Shown here one piece after another: positions 33,344 through 42,153 of a stretch of 60,221 nucleotides of DNA. The position numbers were made by a program, and so were the translations under genes. The notes under the pieces were generated by a model, which worked only from the letters and a program-made list of their open reading frames with translations, ran no database searches and was not told the DNA's origin. Source of the DNA: Mesorhizobium sp. LSJC280B00 (lineage in GTDB: Bacteria; Pseudomonadota; Alphaproteobacteria; Rhizobiales; Rhizobiaceae); the NCBI RefSeq assembly GCF_000502835.1, contig NZ_AYVL01000020.1, positions 1 through 60,221 of the forward strand, read 5' to 3'. Each line of letters starts with the position of its first letter. The first letter of the stretch is position 1.

Positions 33344-34028
33344 CGTGAAGCCGAACGAGCAGGTACATCCCGGCAAGCCAGTCATCGTGGACCGCTACAC
33401 GGTGAGCGCGCGGATCAACCATTGGATCACGGCGGCCAGCCTGATCCTGCTCGCCTTGTCCGGCCTTGCCATGTTTCACCCGAGCCTGTTCTTCCTGTCG
33501 GGGCTGTTTGGCGGCGGCCAGTTCACGCGCTTCATTCATCCATGGATCGGCGTCTTGCTCTTCTTCAGCTTCCTTGGGCTTTTCCTTCGGTTCTGGAAGG
33601 CCAATTTGTGGAGGCCCGAGGACGGAACGTGGCTCGCCCGTTTCCGTGACGTATTGTCCAATCACGAGGACAACGTCCCCGAAGTCGGCAAGTACAATGC
33701 CGGCCAGAAGCTCGTCTTCTGGTCAATGTCGATCCTTATCGTCATCCTGATTTCGAGCGGCATCGTCATCTGGCAACAATATTTCGCCGCTTACACCACG
33801 ATCGGTCAGCAGCGGGTGGCGCTGCTTGTTCATTCGATCGCTGCCGTGGCGATCATCGGCGTCTGGATTATCCATTTCTATTCGGCCATCTGGGTACGCG
33901 GCACCATTCCCGCCATGACGCGCGGACGGGTGACCGGCGGCTGGGCTTGGCGGCATCATCGCAAATGGCTGCGTGAACTGATCGCAGGCAAACCGGACGG
34001 ACGTTCGGGATCGAATCCCGCCGAATGA
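33330..34028 (+). CDS. fdhC: Formate dehydrogenase cytochrome b556 (gamma) subunit
   Basis: The 232-residue membrane protein has four hydrophobic segments (LILLALSGLAMFHPSLFFLS, VLLFFSFLGLFLRFW, ILIVILISSGIVIWQ, AAVAIIGVWIIHFYSAIWV). Histidines positioned for two hemes are His near RINHWIT, HPWIG, HS and HFYS. It passes electrons from the beta subunit to quinone at the cytoplasmic face, as FdnI/FdoI. The start lies 14 bases inside fdhB. The C-terminus is basic (RHHRKWLRELIAGKPDGRSG). Confidence 0.95.
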   Translation: MAAYDVKPNEQVHPGKPVIVDRYTVSARINHWITAASLILLALSGLAMFHPSLFFLSGLFGGGQFTRFIHPWIGVLLFFSFLGLFLRFWKANLWRPEDGTWLARFRDVLSNHEDNVPEVGKYNAGQKLVFWSMSILIVILISSGIVIWQQYFAAYTTIGQQRVALLVHSIAAVAIIGVWIIHFYSAIWVRGTIPAMTRGRVTGGWAWRHHRKWLRELIAGKPDGRSGSNPAE

Positions 34029-34142
34029 GCGGGTATTTGTTTTTACGCAATTCCGGACGGAAAACCGTTATACACTTTTCGTGGAATTGCTCTGGAGCAG
34101 TATCAAGCCGACCACGTGGCCCGTGAGGTTCGTGAGGTTGAA

Positions 34143-35063
34143 ATGCCAAAGCAACAAGATCCGTCACGCCCTGACCCGACTGTAATCGGCGAGGTCTCGG
34201 CCCCACCCTTTGCGCGCCTGCCTGATCCGCGGACCTTGTTCATTCGCCGCTCCGAGCGATTGGATGTGTTGGCGGATGACCACCAGCTCGGCCCCTATCT
34301 CCGCTTCCTCTCTGCACTGACGGATGCGCAGCACCGCATCCAGGACGGCTTGCCGGAGATCGAATTGCCGACCGCGGAGGCGCGCGAGCGCGCACGAACC
34401 TTCGGTATGCCGCCGCTCGATCGCAACCAATCCACTTCGGATGCCGCCCTTGGAATGACGCTCGGCCGCCTGTTCGAAGTGGCAGCCACGATCGAAAAAC
34501 CCAAGGCGGCCGCAGCCGCCTTGGACAGGCTGGCGAATATCGATGCGTCCGGGGTCGACTCTATGGTGCGCAATGTGCTCACCGATGCGATCCCAATGAA
34601 CGCGCTTGCCGAGCATGTCTATGTCGCGGCCGCGCTGCAGGTTCACTTTGCCCGCCTCGCGGCATGTCTCGACAGCTCGAAGCTGGTTCCGGTTGCCGAC
34701 GGCGCCTGTCCGGCCTGCGGTGGGCCGCCCGTATCCTCGATCATCGTCGGTTGGCACGGCGCACACGGGGCGCGGTTCTGCGTCTGCGCGCTGTGTGGAA
34801 CATTGTGGAACCACGTCCGTGTCAAATGTACGCTGTGCGGCTCGACCAAGGGGATAGGCTATCAGGAAATCGAGGGAGGCCCTGGCACGGTCAAGGCCGA
34901 GACCTGCGATGCATGCGGCTGCTATGTAAAGATCCTGTACCAGCACAAGGATCCGGCTCTCGATCCGGTCGCCGACGACGTGGCGACGCTCGGCCTCGAC
35001 CTGCTCGTCCGCGAGGGTGGCCATCGCCGCGGATCGTTCAATCCGTTCCTTGTTGGCTATTGA
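34143..35063 (+). CDS. fdhE: Formate dehydrogenase accessory protein FdhE
   Basis: FdhE is a cytoplasmic rubredoxin-like protein needed for maturation of respiratory formate dehydrogenases. The product (306 residues from the ATG at 34143; an ATG at 34116 would add nine) has LPDPRTLFIRRSERLDVLA and the cysteine pairs of the zinc/iron-binding folds: CPACGGPP, CALCGTLW, CTLCGS and CDACGCYVK. The last block LDPVADDVATLGLDLLV is typical. It lies 114 bases after fdhC and seven bases before selA, bridging the structural and selenium genes in one apparent operon. Confidence 0.93.
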   Translation: MPKQQDPSRPDPTVIGEVSAPPFARLPDPRTLFIRRSERLDVLADDHQLGPYLRFLSALTDAQHRIQDGLPEIELPTAEARERARTFGMPPLDRNQSTSDAALGMTLGRLFEVAATIEKPKAAAAALDRLANIDASGVDSMVRNVLTDAIPMNALAEHVYVAAALQVHFARLAACLDSSKLVPVADGACPACGGPPVSSIIVGWHGAHGARFCVCALCGTLWNHVRVKCTLCGSTKGIGYQEIEGGPGTVKAETCDACGCYVKILYQHKDPALDPVADDVATLGLDLLVREGGHRRGSFNPFLVGY

Positions 35064-35070
35064 GGATACG

Positions 35071-36492
35071 ATGACCGCTTCATCCGCAAACCCTTTGCGC
35101 AATCTTCCGTCGGTCGACCAAGTGCTGAGGACCCCGCTGGCGGCGGCCGCAATCGAGCGCTTCGGACGGCAGGCCGCGACGGAGGCCATTCGCCGAGCCG
35201 TCGCCGATGCACGAATGGCCTCCCGCAATGCTGCAGCCGTCGTGCCGGAGGCAAACGATCTTGCCGGCGACGCGCTCGTGCAGCTCAGGGGCGGCGAACG
35301 CTCTTCCCTGCGCCCCGTTTTCAACCTGACCGGAACGGTGCTGCATACCAATCTCGGACGAGCCCTCCTCGCGAAAGAGGCGGTCGAGGCTATTGGGCTG
35401 GCGATGCGCGAACCGGTGGCTCTCGAATTCGATGTCGAGAAAGGCGAGCGCGGCGAACGGGACGATCATCTTCGATCGCTCGTTTGCGAGCTGACCGGAG
35501 CCGAGGATGCAACCGTCGTCAACAACAACGCGGCTGCCGTGCTTCTCGTCCTCAACACGCTGGCGCTCGGTCGCGAAGCGATCGTTTCGCGAGGCGAGTT
35601 GATCGAGATCGGCGGCTCTTTCCGGATGCCCGAGATCATGACGCGCGCCGGCGCCAGGCTTGTCGAGGTCGGCACCACCAACCGCACGCATCGCAAAGAC
35701 TATGTCGCGGCGATCGGCCCGGAGACCGGGCTCATCCTCAAGGTGCACACATCGAACTACCGGGTCGAAGGATTCACGGCCGAGATCCGGGCACCCGAGC
35801 TCGCTTCAATCGCAAAGGCGCATGGGGTACCGCTGGTCCATGATCTCGGTTCGGGCACGCTGGTCGATCTAGCCCGCTACGGCCTTGGGCGCGAGCCGAC
35901 CGTGCGCGAGGCGGTCGCCGACGGCGCCGATCTCGTCACATTCTCCGGCGACAAGCTGCTCGGCGGTCCGCAGGCGGGTTTCATCGTCGGCCGCAGGGAC
36001 CTGCTCGCAGCGATCAGCCGCAACCCGATGAAGCGGGCGCTCAGGGTCGACAAGCTTCGTCTGGCCGCGCTCGAGGCGACGTTGAAGCTCTACCGCGACC
36101 CCGACCGCCTGGCCGAGCGCCTGCCGACGCTAAGGCTGCTGGCGCGCCCGGTGAGGGAGATTGCAGCGCAGGCAAAGCGCCTTGCTCCCCTGGTTGCTGA
36201 CGCCGTGGGCGAAGCCTTTGCGGTCGACACGGTGGAGTGCCGGAGCCAAGTCGGATCCGGCGCGCTGCCGCTCGAAACTGTGCCAAGCGCCGGGCTTGCT
36301 CTCAAGCCGCGCTCAGGGAGCGGCCGGGCGCTCGAAGCGCTTGCGGCTGCGCTGCGTGGGCTGGGCGTCCCCGTGATCGGGCGCATCGAAAACCAGGCGC
36401 TCGTGCTCGATTTCCGCTGCCTGGAAGACGAGGCGAACTTCATCGCCAATCTAGCTGGCTTAAATCTGGGAGGAACCGATGCGCTGGCTTGA
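35071..36492 (+). CDS. selA: L-seryl-tRNA(Sec) selenium transferase
   Basis: SelA is a PLP enzyme that converts Ser-tRNA-Sec to selenocysteinyl-tRNA using selenophosphate. The 473-residue product has family blocks LRNLPSVDQVL, FNLTGTVLHTNLGRA, EDATVVNNNAAAVLLVLNTL and VHTSNYRVEGFT. The PLP lysine is Lys295 in TFSGDKLLGGPQAGF, the same position as in E. coli SelA. The C-terminal domain (LALKPRSGSGRALEALAAAL) is complete. The start at 35071 was chosen on family length; the frame extends upstream into fdhE. The Sel1-repeat gene starts 14 bases before its stop. Confidence 0.96.
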   Translation: MTASSANPLRNLPSVDQVLRTPLAAAAIERFGRQAATEAIRRAVADARMASRNAAAVVPEANDLAGDALVQLRGGERSSLRPVFNLTGTVLHTNLGRALLAKEAVEAIGLAMREPVALEFDVEKGERGERDDHLRSLVCELTGAEDATVVNNNAAAVLLVLNTLALGREAIVSRGELIEIGGSFRMPEIMTRAGARLVEVGTTNRTHRKDYVAAIGPETGLILKVHTSNYRVEGFTAEIRAPELASIAKAHGVPLVHDLGSGTLVDLARYGLGREPTVREAVADGADLVTFSGDKLLGGPQAGFIVGRRDLLAAISRNPMKRALRVDKLRLAALEATLKLYRDPDRLAERLPTLRLLARPVREIAAQAKRLAPLVADAVGEAFAVDTVECRSQVGSGALPLETVPSAGLALKPRSGSGRALEALAAALRGLGVPVIGRIENQALVLDFRCLEDEANFIANLAGLNLGGTDALA

Positions 36493-37267
36493 CCGCCTTG
36501 CGCGCCGCCCAGCCGAGACGCCTGTGGCCGCACGCATGACCGAGGCCCTCGAAGCCGCGCGGCGAGGCGATCATGCCGTGGCTCTCTCCATATGGGAGCC
36601 GCTGGCTCACCAGGGCGTTGCCCGCGCTCAGAACAATATCGGTGCCTGCTTCGCCGAAGGGCTCGGCGTCGAGCGTGATGCGGATATGGCCTTTCGCTGG
36701 CTGGCGCTCGCCGCCGAGGCAGGAGATCCTGTCGGGCAAAGGAACCTGGCGTCGCTCTATTTCCGCGGCGAAGGCGTTCAGCAGGACTTTCGCCGGGCGG
36801 CCGAGCTCTATCGGGCCGCAGCGGAAACTGGCGACGGACCGGCGCAGGATATGCTGAGCTGGATGCTGCTGGAGGGCGAAGTGATGGCTCCCGATGCCGG
36901 CGAGGCGCGACGCTGGGCGCTTGCCGCGGCCGATCAGGGCATCGCATCCGCTATGACCCGGATCGGCATGCTTTATCACAATGCGCTCGGCGTGCCGCGC
37001 GATCCGGACGAGGCTGTCCGCTGGTGGCGCCGTGCTGCCATGCGAGGAGACGCCGAAGGGCAGGCAATGCTCGGCGCCGCCTGCCATCTTGGTACGGGCG
37101 TGCCGGCTGACGCGGTCGAGGCGCTGGTTTGGCTCCTGCGTGCCGAGGCAGGCGGCAGCGCCCTTGCCCGCCGCTATCTGGCTGCGGTGCGGGCCGAATT
37201 GAGCGCGGGCGATGCCGCCGAGGCCGAGCGTCGCGCCGCCGCGCCGTTGCCGGAGACCGCATCATGA
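36479..37267 (+). CDS. Sel1-repeat (TPR-like) protein between selA and selB
   Basis: The 262-residue protein is built of about five to six Sel1-like helical repeats (AQNNIGACFAEGLGVERDAD, GQRNLASLYFRGEGVQQDFR, AMTRIGMLYHNALGVPRDPD, GQAMLGAACHLGTGVPADAV), the AxxxLGxxYxxGxGVxxDxxxA pattern. Such solenoids bind other proteins. The name Sel1 is unrelated to selenium, but the location is striking: it overlaps selA by 14 bases and selB by four bases, so all three are translated together. It has no signal peptide, so it acts in the cytoplasm. It may be an adaptor for selenocysteine synthesis or formate dehydrogenase assembly, which is inferred. Confidence 0.9.
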   Translation: MRWLDRLARRPAETPVAARMTEALEAARRGDHAVALSIWEPLAHQGVARAQNNIGACFAEGLGVERDADMAFRWLALAAEAGDPVGQRNLASLYFRGEGVQQDFRRAAELYRAAAETGDGPAQDMLSWMLLEGEVMAPDAGEARRWALAAADQGIASAMTRIGMLYHNALGVPRDPDEAVRWWRRAAMRGDAEGQAMLGAACHLGTGVPADAVEALVWLLRAEAGGSALARRYLAAVRAELSAGDAAEAERRAAAPLPETAS

Positions 37268-39324
37268 TCGTCGGCACGGCGGGACATGTCGATCATGGCA
37301 AAACTGCGCTGGTGCATGCGCTGACCGGTATAAACACCGATCGTTTGCAGGAGGAAAAGACACGCGGCATGACCATCGATCTCGGCTTCGCCTATTTGCC
37401 GGTGCCGGGTGGGGATAGCATCGGTTTCGTCGATGTTCCCGGGCACGAGCGTTTCGTACACACGATGCTTGCCGGCGCCAGCGGCATCGACTTCGTGTTG
37501 CTCGTGGTGGCCGCCGACGACGGCGTCATGCCGCAAACCCGGGAGCATCTCGCCATCGTCGATCTGCTCGGTGTCAAGCGCGGCGCCGTCCTGCTCACGA
37601 AATGCGATCTGGCCGGTCCCGAGCGCCGCACCGCGGTGGCGAGCGATATCCGCTCGGTGCTTGCCGGGACGATGCTTGCCGAGGCCCACCTGATTCCCGT
37701 CTCGGTCGTTACAGGCGAAGGTATCGATGAACTCAGGTATCTCTTGTTCGAGGAGGCGTCGCATCTTGCCCGGCGTGCAGTTTCGGGCCGTTTTCGATTA
37801 GCGGTGGACCGCTCGTTCACGCTGCGCGGCGTGGGCACCGTCGTGACGGGCACCGTGCTTTCGGGTTCTCTCGGTATTGGGGACAACGTGGTCGTAAGCC
37901 CGTCGGGATTGCTTGCGCGGGTCCGATCGATCCACGCCCAGAACCGGCCGACTGAACGTGGTCGGTCGGGAGACCGTTGCGCGCTCAATCTGACCGGCGA
38001 AAGGGTTTTCAAGGAGGCGATCCGGCGCGGCGACGTAATTGTCGATCCGAAGCTTCACGCGCCGTCGGGCCGGATCGATGCAAGCCTTCGCGTTCTGCCG
38101 GGTGAACGCAAGCCGATCGGCCAATGGTTTCCGGTGCGGCTCCACCATGCCGCGACGGAGGTCGGGGCACGCATCGTACTCCTCGGAGACGAACCGATCG
38201 AGCCTGGCGGCACGGCCAATGTTCAATTGGTGCTGGACAGTCCGATCGCGGCCGCTGCCGGCGACGTTTACGTGGTGCGCGACACCTCCGCGCAGCGAAC
38301 CATCGGCGGCGGACATTTTCTCGATCTGCGGGCGCCCAGCCGCAAACGCCGCGCGCCGGAACGGCTGGTCCAACTCGATGCCCATGCGCTATTGGCGCCC
38401 GAACTGGCCGCCGCCGCACTCCTTGATGCGCCGCCCCACTATTTCGACCTGAAGGCTTTCGCGCGCGACAGGGCGCTTAGTGACTGCGAGACGGAAGGCC
38501 TGATCGATCAACTCGGGCTTGTCCGTTTTGCCGTCGGAGAAATGCTCCTCGTGCTGTCGCCGGAGCGCTGGTTGCGATTCAAGCGCGACTTGGCCGCGAC
38601 CCTGGAGACCTTCCATGCCGACAATCCGGATTTGCCGGGCGTAGGAATGGAGAGACTGCGTATTGGGCTTGATCCACGTCTGCCGGCGCCCGCTTTCACG
38701 GCAGTTCTGCGGAGCCTTTCGCACGCTGGAGAAGTTGCCTTGGACGGCGCCTGGGTGCGGCTGCCCGGTCATGAGGCGCACCTGACGGCAAAGGATGAAA
38801 CTCTCTGGCTGCAAATCCAGCCTCTCATCGGCGGACCCGAACGGTTCCATCCGCCGAGAGTGTGGGATATTGCCGAGGTGCTGGCCGCGCCGGCGACGGA
38901 AATCCGGCGGCTTCTGAAGCTTGCCGGCCGCATGGGGAAGGTCCACGAGGTCGCTCATGACCACTTCTTCCAGCGCCAGGCGTTGGCGCAGATCATCGAG
39001 ATCGCGCGCGACCTCGCTGCGTCGATGCCCACAGACGAGTTCACCGCTGCTCAATTTCGCGATCGCGTGGGCAGCGGACGCAAGGTCGCCATCCATATCC
39101 TCGAATTTCTCGATCGGCACGGCGTGACGCTGCGGCGGGGAGACTTGCGCCGTCTGAACAGGCGCAGGCTGGACCTGTTCCGCCTGACAGGCGAGGGTGA
39201 GCCGCCGATGGCGCAAATTTCTGGAGGAGCATCGTCCCCGGTGGGGCGTCCGGACTTCAAATCCGGGAGGGGCCGCGAGTCGGTCTCTGGTGGGTTCGAC
39301 TCCCACTCTCTTCCGCCATCCTAG
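37264..39324 (+). CDS. selB: Selenocysteine-specific translation elongation factor
   Basis: SelB delivers Sec-tRNA to the ribosome at UGA codons next to a SECIS. The 686-residue product starts MIVGTAGHVDHGKT, with the G1 motif at 7-14, DVPGHERF at 57-64 and TKCD at 112-115. EF-Tu-like domains II-III follow (VVTGTVLSGSLGIGDNVVVS), then the C-terminal winged-helix array that binds SECIS RNA (FTAAQFRDRVGSGRKVAIHI, RRGDLRRLNRRRLDLFRLTG). No stop occurs at the usual end; the frame runs on through the tRNA-Sec gene, adding a roughly 35-residue tail, and ends at 39324. E. coli SelB has 614 residues. The start overlaps the Sel1 gene by ATGA. Confidence 0.95.
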   Translation: MIVGTAGHVDHGKTALVHALTGINTDRLQEEKTRGMTIDLGFAYLPVPGGDSIGFVDVPGHERFVHTMLAGASGIDFVLLVVAADDGVMPQTREHLAIVDLLGVKRGAVLLTKCDLAGPERRTAVASDIRSVLAGTMLAEAHLIPVSVVTGEGIDELRYLLFEEASHLARRAVSGRFRLAVDRSFTLRGVGTVVTGTVLSGSLGIGDNVVVSPSGLLARVRSIHAQNRPTERGRSGDRCALNLTGERVFKEAIRRGDVIVDPKLHAPSGRIDASLRVLPGERKPIGQWFPVRLHHAATEVGARIVLLGDEPIEPGGTANVQLVLDSPIAAAAGDVYVVRDTSAQRTIGGGHFLDLRAPSRKRRAPERLVQLDAHALLAPELAAAALLDAPPHYFDLKAFARDRALSDCETEGLIDQLGLVRFAVGEMLLVLSPERWLRFKRDLAATLETFHADNPDLPGVGMERLRIGLDPRLPAPAFTAVLRSLSHAGEVALDGAWVRLPGHEAHLTAKDETLWLQIQPLIGGPERFHPPRVWDIAEVLAAPATEIRRLLKLAGRMGKVHEVAHDHFFQRQALAQIIEIARDLAASMPTDEFTAAQFRDRVGSGRKVAIHILEFLDRHGVTLRRGDLRRLNRRRLDLFRLTGEGEPPMAQISGGASSPVGRPDFKSGRGRESVSGGFDSHSLPPS
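39223..39318 (+). tRNA. selC: tRNA-Sec (anticodon TCA)
   Basis: The 96-base sequence aligns throughout with E. coli selC. It begins GGAGGAGC, has D-arm CCCCGG-type pairing, the anticodon arm CCGGACTTCAAATCCGG with TCA at 39257-39259, the long variable arm after GGGGCCGCGAG, the T-arm GTGGGTTCGACTCCCAC, discriminator G and encoded CCA at 39316-39318. The 8-bp acceptor stem typical of tRNA-Sec is kept, with one GU pair and a mismatch at the eighth pair. It decodes UGA in fdhA. It lies entirely inside the 3' end of the selB reading frame on the same strand. Confidence 0.95.
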
Positions 39325-39333
39325 TGAGCCAAG

Positions 39334-39789
39334 ATGAACCCGACGGCTTCCTTTCTGAATGACCTGAAAACGACGGCTGAGACCGCCAGGACAACCGAGG
39401 CAAGCTTCAGGCGACAAGCGGCCAATCAGATCGCGGTTCTGGAACAGGAGCGCGCTTTCGCCTTCAGGCGGCTCAACCTCATGCAGGCGATCTCGGACGC
39501 CGTGGCCTCAGCCGAAAGTGAGGAGATCGCCGTGGCCAGCGCTTTGGCCGTCCTGCGCTTGCGGCTCGGCTGGAATGCGGACAGCGAGGCGCGCACGGAA
39601 GCGATCACGCATTTTGGCCCCGTTGCGCTTTCGTTGTTCCAGGCCGCGAGGCTGCCCGAGGACGAACCCGCCACCAATATCGGCGAGGCCCTTGCGATTT
39701 TTGAGCATTGGTACTCCGAATCCCGGGGATCGCCGTTCTGGTTGCTATTCGAGCACCAGATCGTGGACACGCCGCTGGTCGACTTTTGA
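39334..39789 (+). CDS. Hypothetical protein directly after tRNA-Sec
   Basis: The 151-residue frame starts with an ATG 15 bases after the tRNA CCA end. The first 70 residues are helical and charged (LKTTAETARTTEASFRRQAA, IAVLEQERAFAFRRLNLMQA), a likely coiled coil. They are followed by AVASALAVLRLRLGWNADSE and a C-terminal FEHWYSESRGSPFWLLFEHQ. No signal peptide or membrane segment is seen. I do not recognise a family. Its position at the end of the sel operon suggests co-transcription, and processing of the tRNA would define its mRNA 5' end. Confidence 0.6.
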   Translation: MNPTASFLNDLKTTAETARTTEASFRRQAANQIAVLEQERAFAFRRLNLMQAISDAVASAESEEIAVASALAVLRLRLGWNADSEARTEAITHFGPVALSLFQAARLPEDEPATNIGEALAIFEHWYSESRGSPFWLLFEHQIVDTPLVDF

Positions 39790-40350
39790 CCGACGGACTT
39801 TCGGCATACCCGGATGCGAAAGCAGAGAGCGCAACGTCGCTTTATTACCGACGATACGATGCGGTAACCGGCGCCTCGGTCACCGCCGCAAGCAGCTGCT
39901 TTGGGGGCGGACGCCGGAAGGCGTTCACTCCCATGACATAGGAGCCATATTCGAGCCTTATGTCGTCGAGGTTGACAAATTGACCGGCTACCTAGAGATC
40001 GCGCGCGCTCTCAAGCCAGGGGATATGTCACAGAACGAAAGGCGCTCGGCGCCAGGAACGACGCGCAAGAAGACAGAGAGCAATCAGCAGGCGGCCCGCG
40101 GAGCGCGGCAGCATGGCCACTCGCACTTCCTCTTTGGTGTCGAAACCCGGCCGAATCCGGCTAACTGAGCCATGGTGCGTGGCATTTGGGCATTGACAGG
40201 CGATGTACGCGGAAAGGCGAGCTGGCCGACCATGCACCAGGACATAGGTGGTTGAGTTTGTTCGGTAAGTGACAACAACGTACGTCCGACGTTCACTTGT
40301 GAGGCATTCGCATCAGATTCGCGATAAACAGATAGCCAATGCCGCCGACG
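39790..40350. other. Intergenic stretch between the Sec cassette and sugar ABC operon
   Basis: In these 561 bases no gene is supported. A plus-strand segment at about 39935-40020 reads HDIGAIFEPYVVEVDKLTGY and LEIARALKPGDM, protein-like but without a start or known family. On the minus strand near 40250 TTYVLVHG resembles the start of an alpha/beta hydrolase that is lost after eight residues. Both look like decay products. Confidence 0.4.
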
Positions 40351-41223
40351 CTATCCCTTGACCGCCGAGCCGACGATCGAATCCACGAAGAACCGCTGCA
40401 GCAAGACGAAGAGCACCAGTGGCGGGAGCACGGCAAGCGTCGCCCCAGCCATCACCAGTCCCGTGTTGAGAGCGCCTCGATTGTAGCTGAGCAGGCGACT
40501 AAGGCTGATGACGATCGGATATTCGTGTGCATTGCCCTGTAGAACGGTCAGCGGCCAGAGATAGCTATTCCAGTGATAGACGAAGGCAAACAGCGCCAGT
40601 GCCGCGATTGCCGGCGCCACGCTCGGCGCGACGATCTTGAACAGGATCAGGAGTTCCGACGCCCCATCCATCCGTGCTGCGTCGATCAGATCGTCGGGCA
40701 CGCCGGCTATGAACTGGCGCATCAGGAAAATGCCGAACGCATTGGCGAGATTGGGCACGATAATACCGGCAAGGCTGGCGTTCAGGCCGATTGATCCGAC
40801 GAGACGGTAAAGCGGGATCAGCGTGACGATCGGCGGCAGGAACATGGTGGCGATCAGCACCGAAAACAGCAGTGAGCGGCCGGGAAAGTGATGCTTGGCG
40901 AAGGCGTAGCCAGCCATCATGCTGGTGACCAGAATGCCGGCGGTGGTGATCGTGGCGATCACGAGCGAATTCCACATCGAGCGGCCGACATTGATGACGC
41001 CGGACACTTTCTCGTACGCTTCGAGGGTCGGCGTGCGCGGTATCCACACCGGCGGCACCTGCATGGTTTCGGCCGGCGTTTTCAGGCTGGAGAGCACCAT
41101 CCACAACAGCGGGAAGGCGGAGGCCACGGCAACCAGCAGCATCAGCGTGGCGAGCAGCGCTCCGCGGCCCGCCAGGCGTTTGCGCGCCAACCGGCTCGAT
41201 GCTGAGCGGCCCGGCGCGCTCAT
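40351..41223 (-). CDS. CUT1 sugar ABC transporter permease (MalG-like)
   Basis: The 290-residue integral membrane protein has six hydrophobic segments, starting with ALLATLMLLVAVASAFPLLW. The EAA-type coupling loop is LIDAARMDGASELLILFKIV followed by AP, which docks on the ABC ATPase. It overlaps the upstream permease by four bases (ATGA). It forms the second half of the membrane channel with that protein. A short relic of the same gene type lies at 15318-15380. No ATPase gene is in the operon. Confidence 0.93.
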   Translation of the reverse strand: MSAPGRSASSRLARKRLAGRGALLATLMLLVAVASAFPLLWMVLSSLKTPAETMQVPPVWIPRTPTLEAYEKVSGVINVGRSMWNSLVIATITTAGILVTSMMAGYAFAKHHFPGRSLLFSVLIATMFLPPIVTLIPLYRLVGSIGLNASLAGIIVPNLANAFGIFLMRQFIAGVPDDLIDAARMDGASELLILFKIVAPSVAPAIAALALFAFVYHWNSYLWPLTVLQGNAHEYPIVISLSRLLSYNRGALNTGLVMAGATLAVLPPLVLFVLLQRFFVDSIVGSAVKG

Positions 41224-42110
41224 TCGTCATCCTTCCGGTTGGCGAATGCAAACAGCGCACACACAATGACGATCAGCGCCAGCATCAGCATCACTGCCAT
41301 GGCCGAGCCCAGCCCGCCTTGTGCCCGCTCGATGCCGACTCGGCGGATATGGTAGGTCAGCACGTTGGTCGAGCCGACCGGCCCGCCTTGGGTGATCAGC
41401 GCCACCGGCTCGAACACCTGCACGGCGTTGATGATGGCAATGACGGCGCTGAACAAGAGCGTGCGGCTCAATAGCGGCAAGGTGATGAAGCGGAACTGTT
41501 CGCGCCGGTTGGCGCCGTCAAGCGTCGCCGCCTCGTAAAGACTGCCCGGGATCTGGGTCAGCCCGGCAACGGCCAGCACCGTAAAATAGCCGATCTGCTG
41601 CCAGACATTGAGGACGACGATCGAGATCAACGCCGATCTTGGCGAGGACAACCAGAGTTGCGGGCCGATGCCGGCGAGACCGAGCACCTGGTTGAGCGGC
41701 CCCTCGCTCGGCGAATAGAGCTTCGACCAGACCAGCGTCACGGCGATCATCGGCACCATGTAGGTGGAAAACAACACGGTCCGCAGCGCCGTGCCGCCTG
41801 CGACATCGCGCTGGTGGACCATCAAGCCGAACACTACCGAAAGGGGCAGGATGAGCATCACCGACAATGCCGTGTAGATGGCGGTGTTGAGCAGCGCTCG
41901 CTTGAAATCCCGCCCGACCGAGGTCGGCCCGAATATTTCGCGAAAATTGTCGAAGCCGATGAAGCTCGCATTGGAAAAAGGCGTCTGCGTCGACCAGTCC
42001 TGGAATGACAGCCAGATGGTGAGCAGCATCGGCAGCAGGATGAAAACGCCGATCAGTGTTACGGCGGGCGCCAGCATGATGCCCGCCGAGGCACGATAGG
42101 TCTTGATCAT
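41220..42110 (-). CDS. CUT1 sugar ABC transporter permease (MalF-like)
   Basis: The 296-residue permease starts at the ATG at 42110 (KTYRASAGIMLAPAVTLIGV); the open frame continues upstream but that part is not permease-like. It has six hydrophobic segments and the EAA loop YEAATLDGANRREQFRFITL. SFQDWSTQTPFSNASFIGFD after TM1 is the periplasmic loop usual for this group. It pairs with the MalG-like protein downstream and takes substrate from the binding protein encoded 43 bases upstream. Confidence 0.93.
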   Translation of the reverse strand: MIKTYRASAGIMLAPAVTLIGVFILLPMLLTIWLSFQDWSTQTPFSNASFIGFDNFREIFGPTSVGRDFKRALLNTAIYTALSVMLILPLSVVFGLMVHQRDVAGGTALRTVLFSTYMVPMIAVTLVWSKLYSPSEGPLNQVLGLAGIGPQLWLSSPRSALISIVVLNVWQQIGYFTVLAVAGLTQIPGSLYEAATLDGANRREQFRFITLPLLSRTLLFSAVIAIINAVQVFEPVALITQGGPVGSTNVLTYHIRRVGIERAQGGLGSAMAVMLMLALIVIVCALFAFANRKDDE

Positions 42111-42153
42111 CGCTCTGCTTCCAAAGCGTCGGGCTCTCGAAACAGCGCCTTCG

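Noticed and set aside
40160..40260. TTYVLVHG on the minus strand as the start of an alpha/beta hydrolase gene
   Set aside because: Similarity ends after eight residues and the remaining frame is not hydrolase-like.
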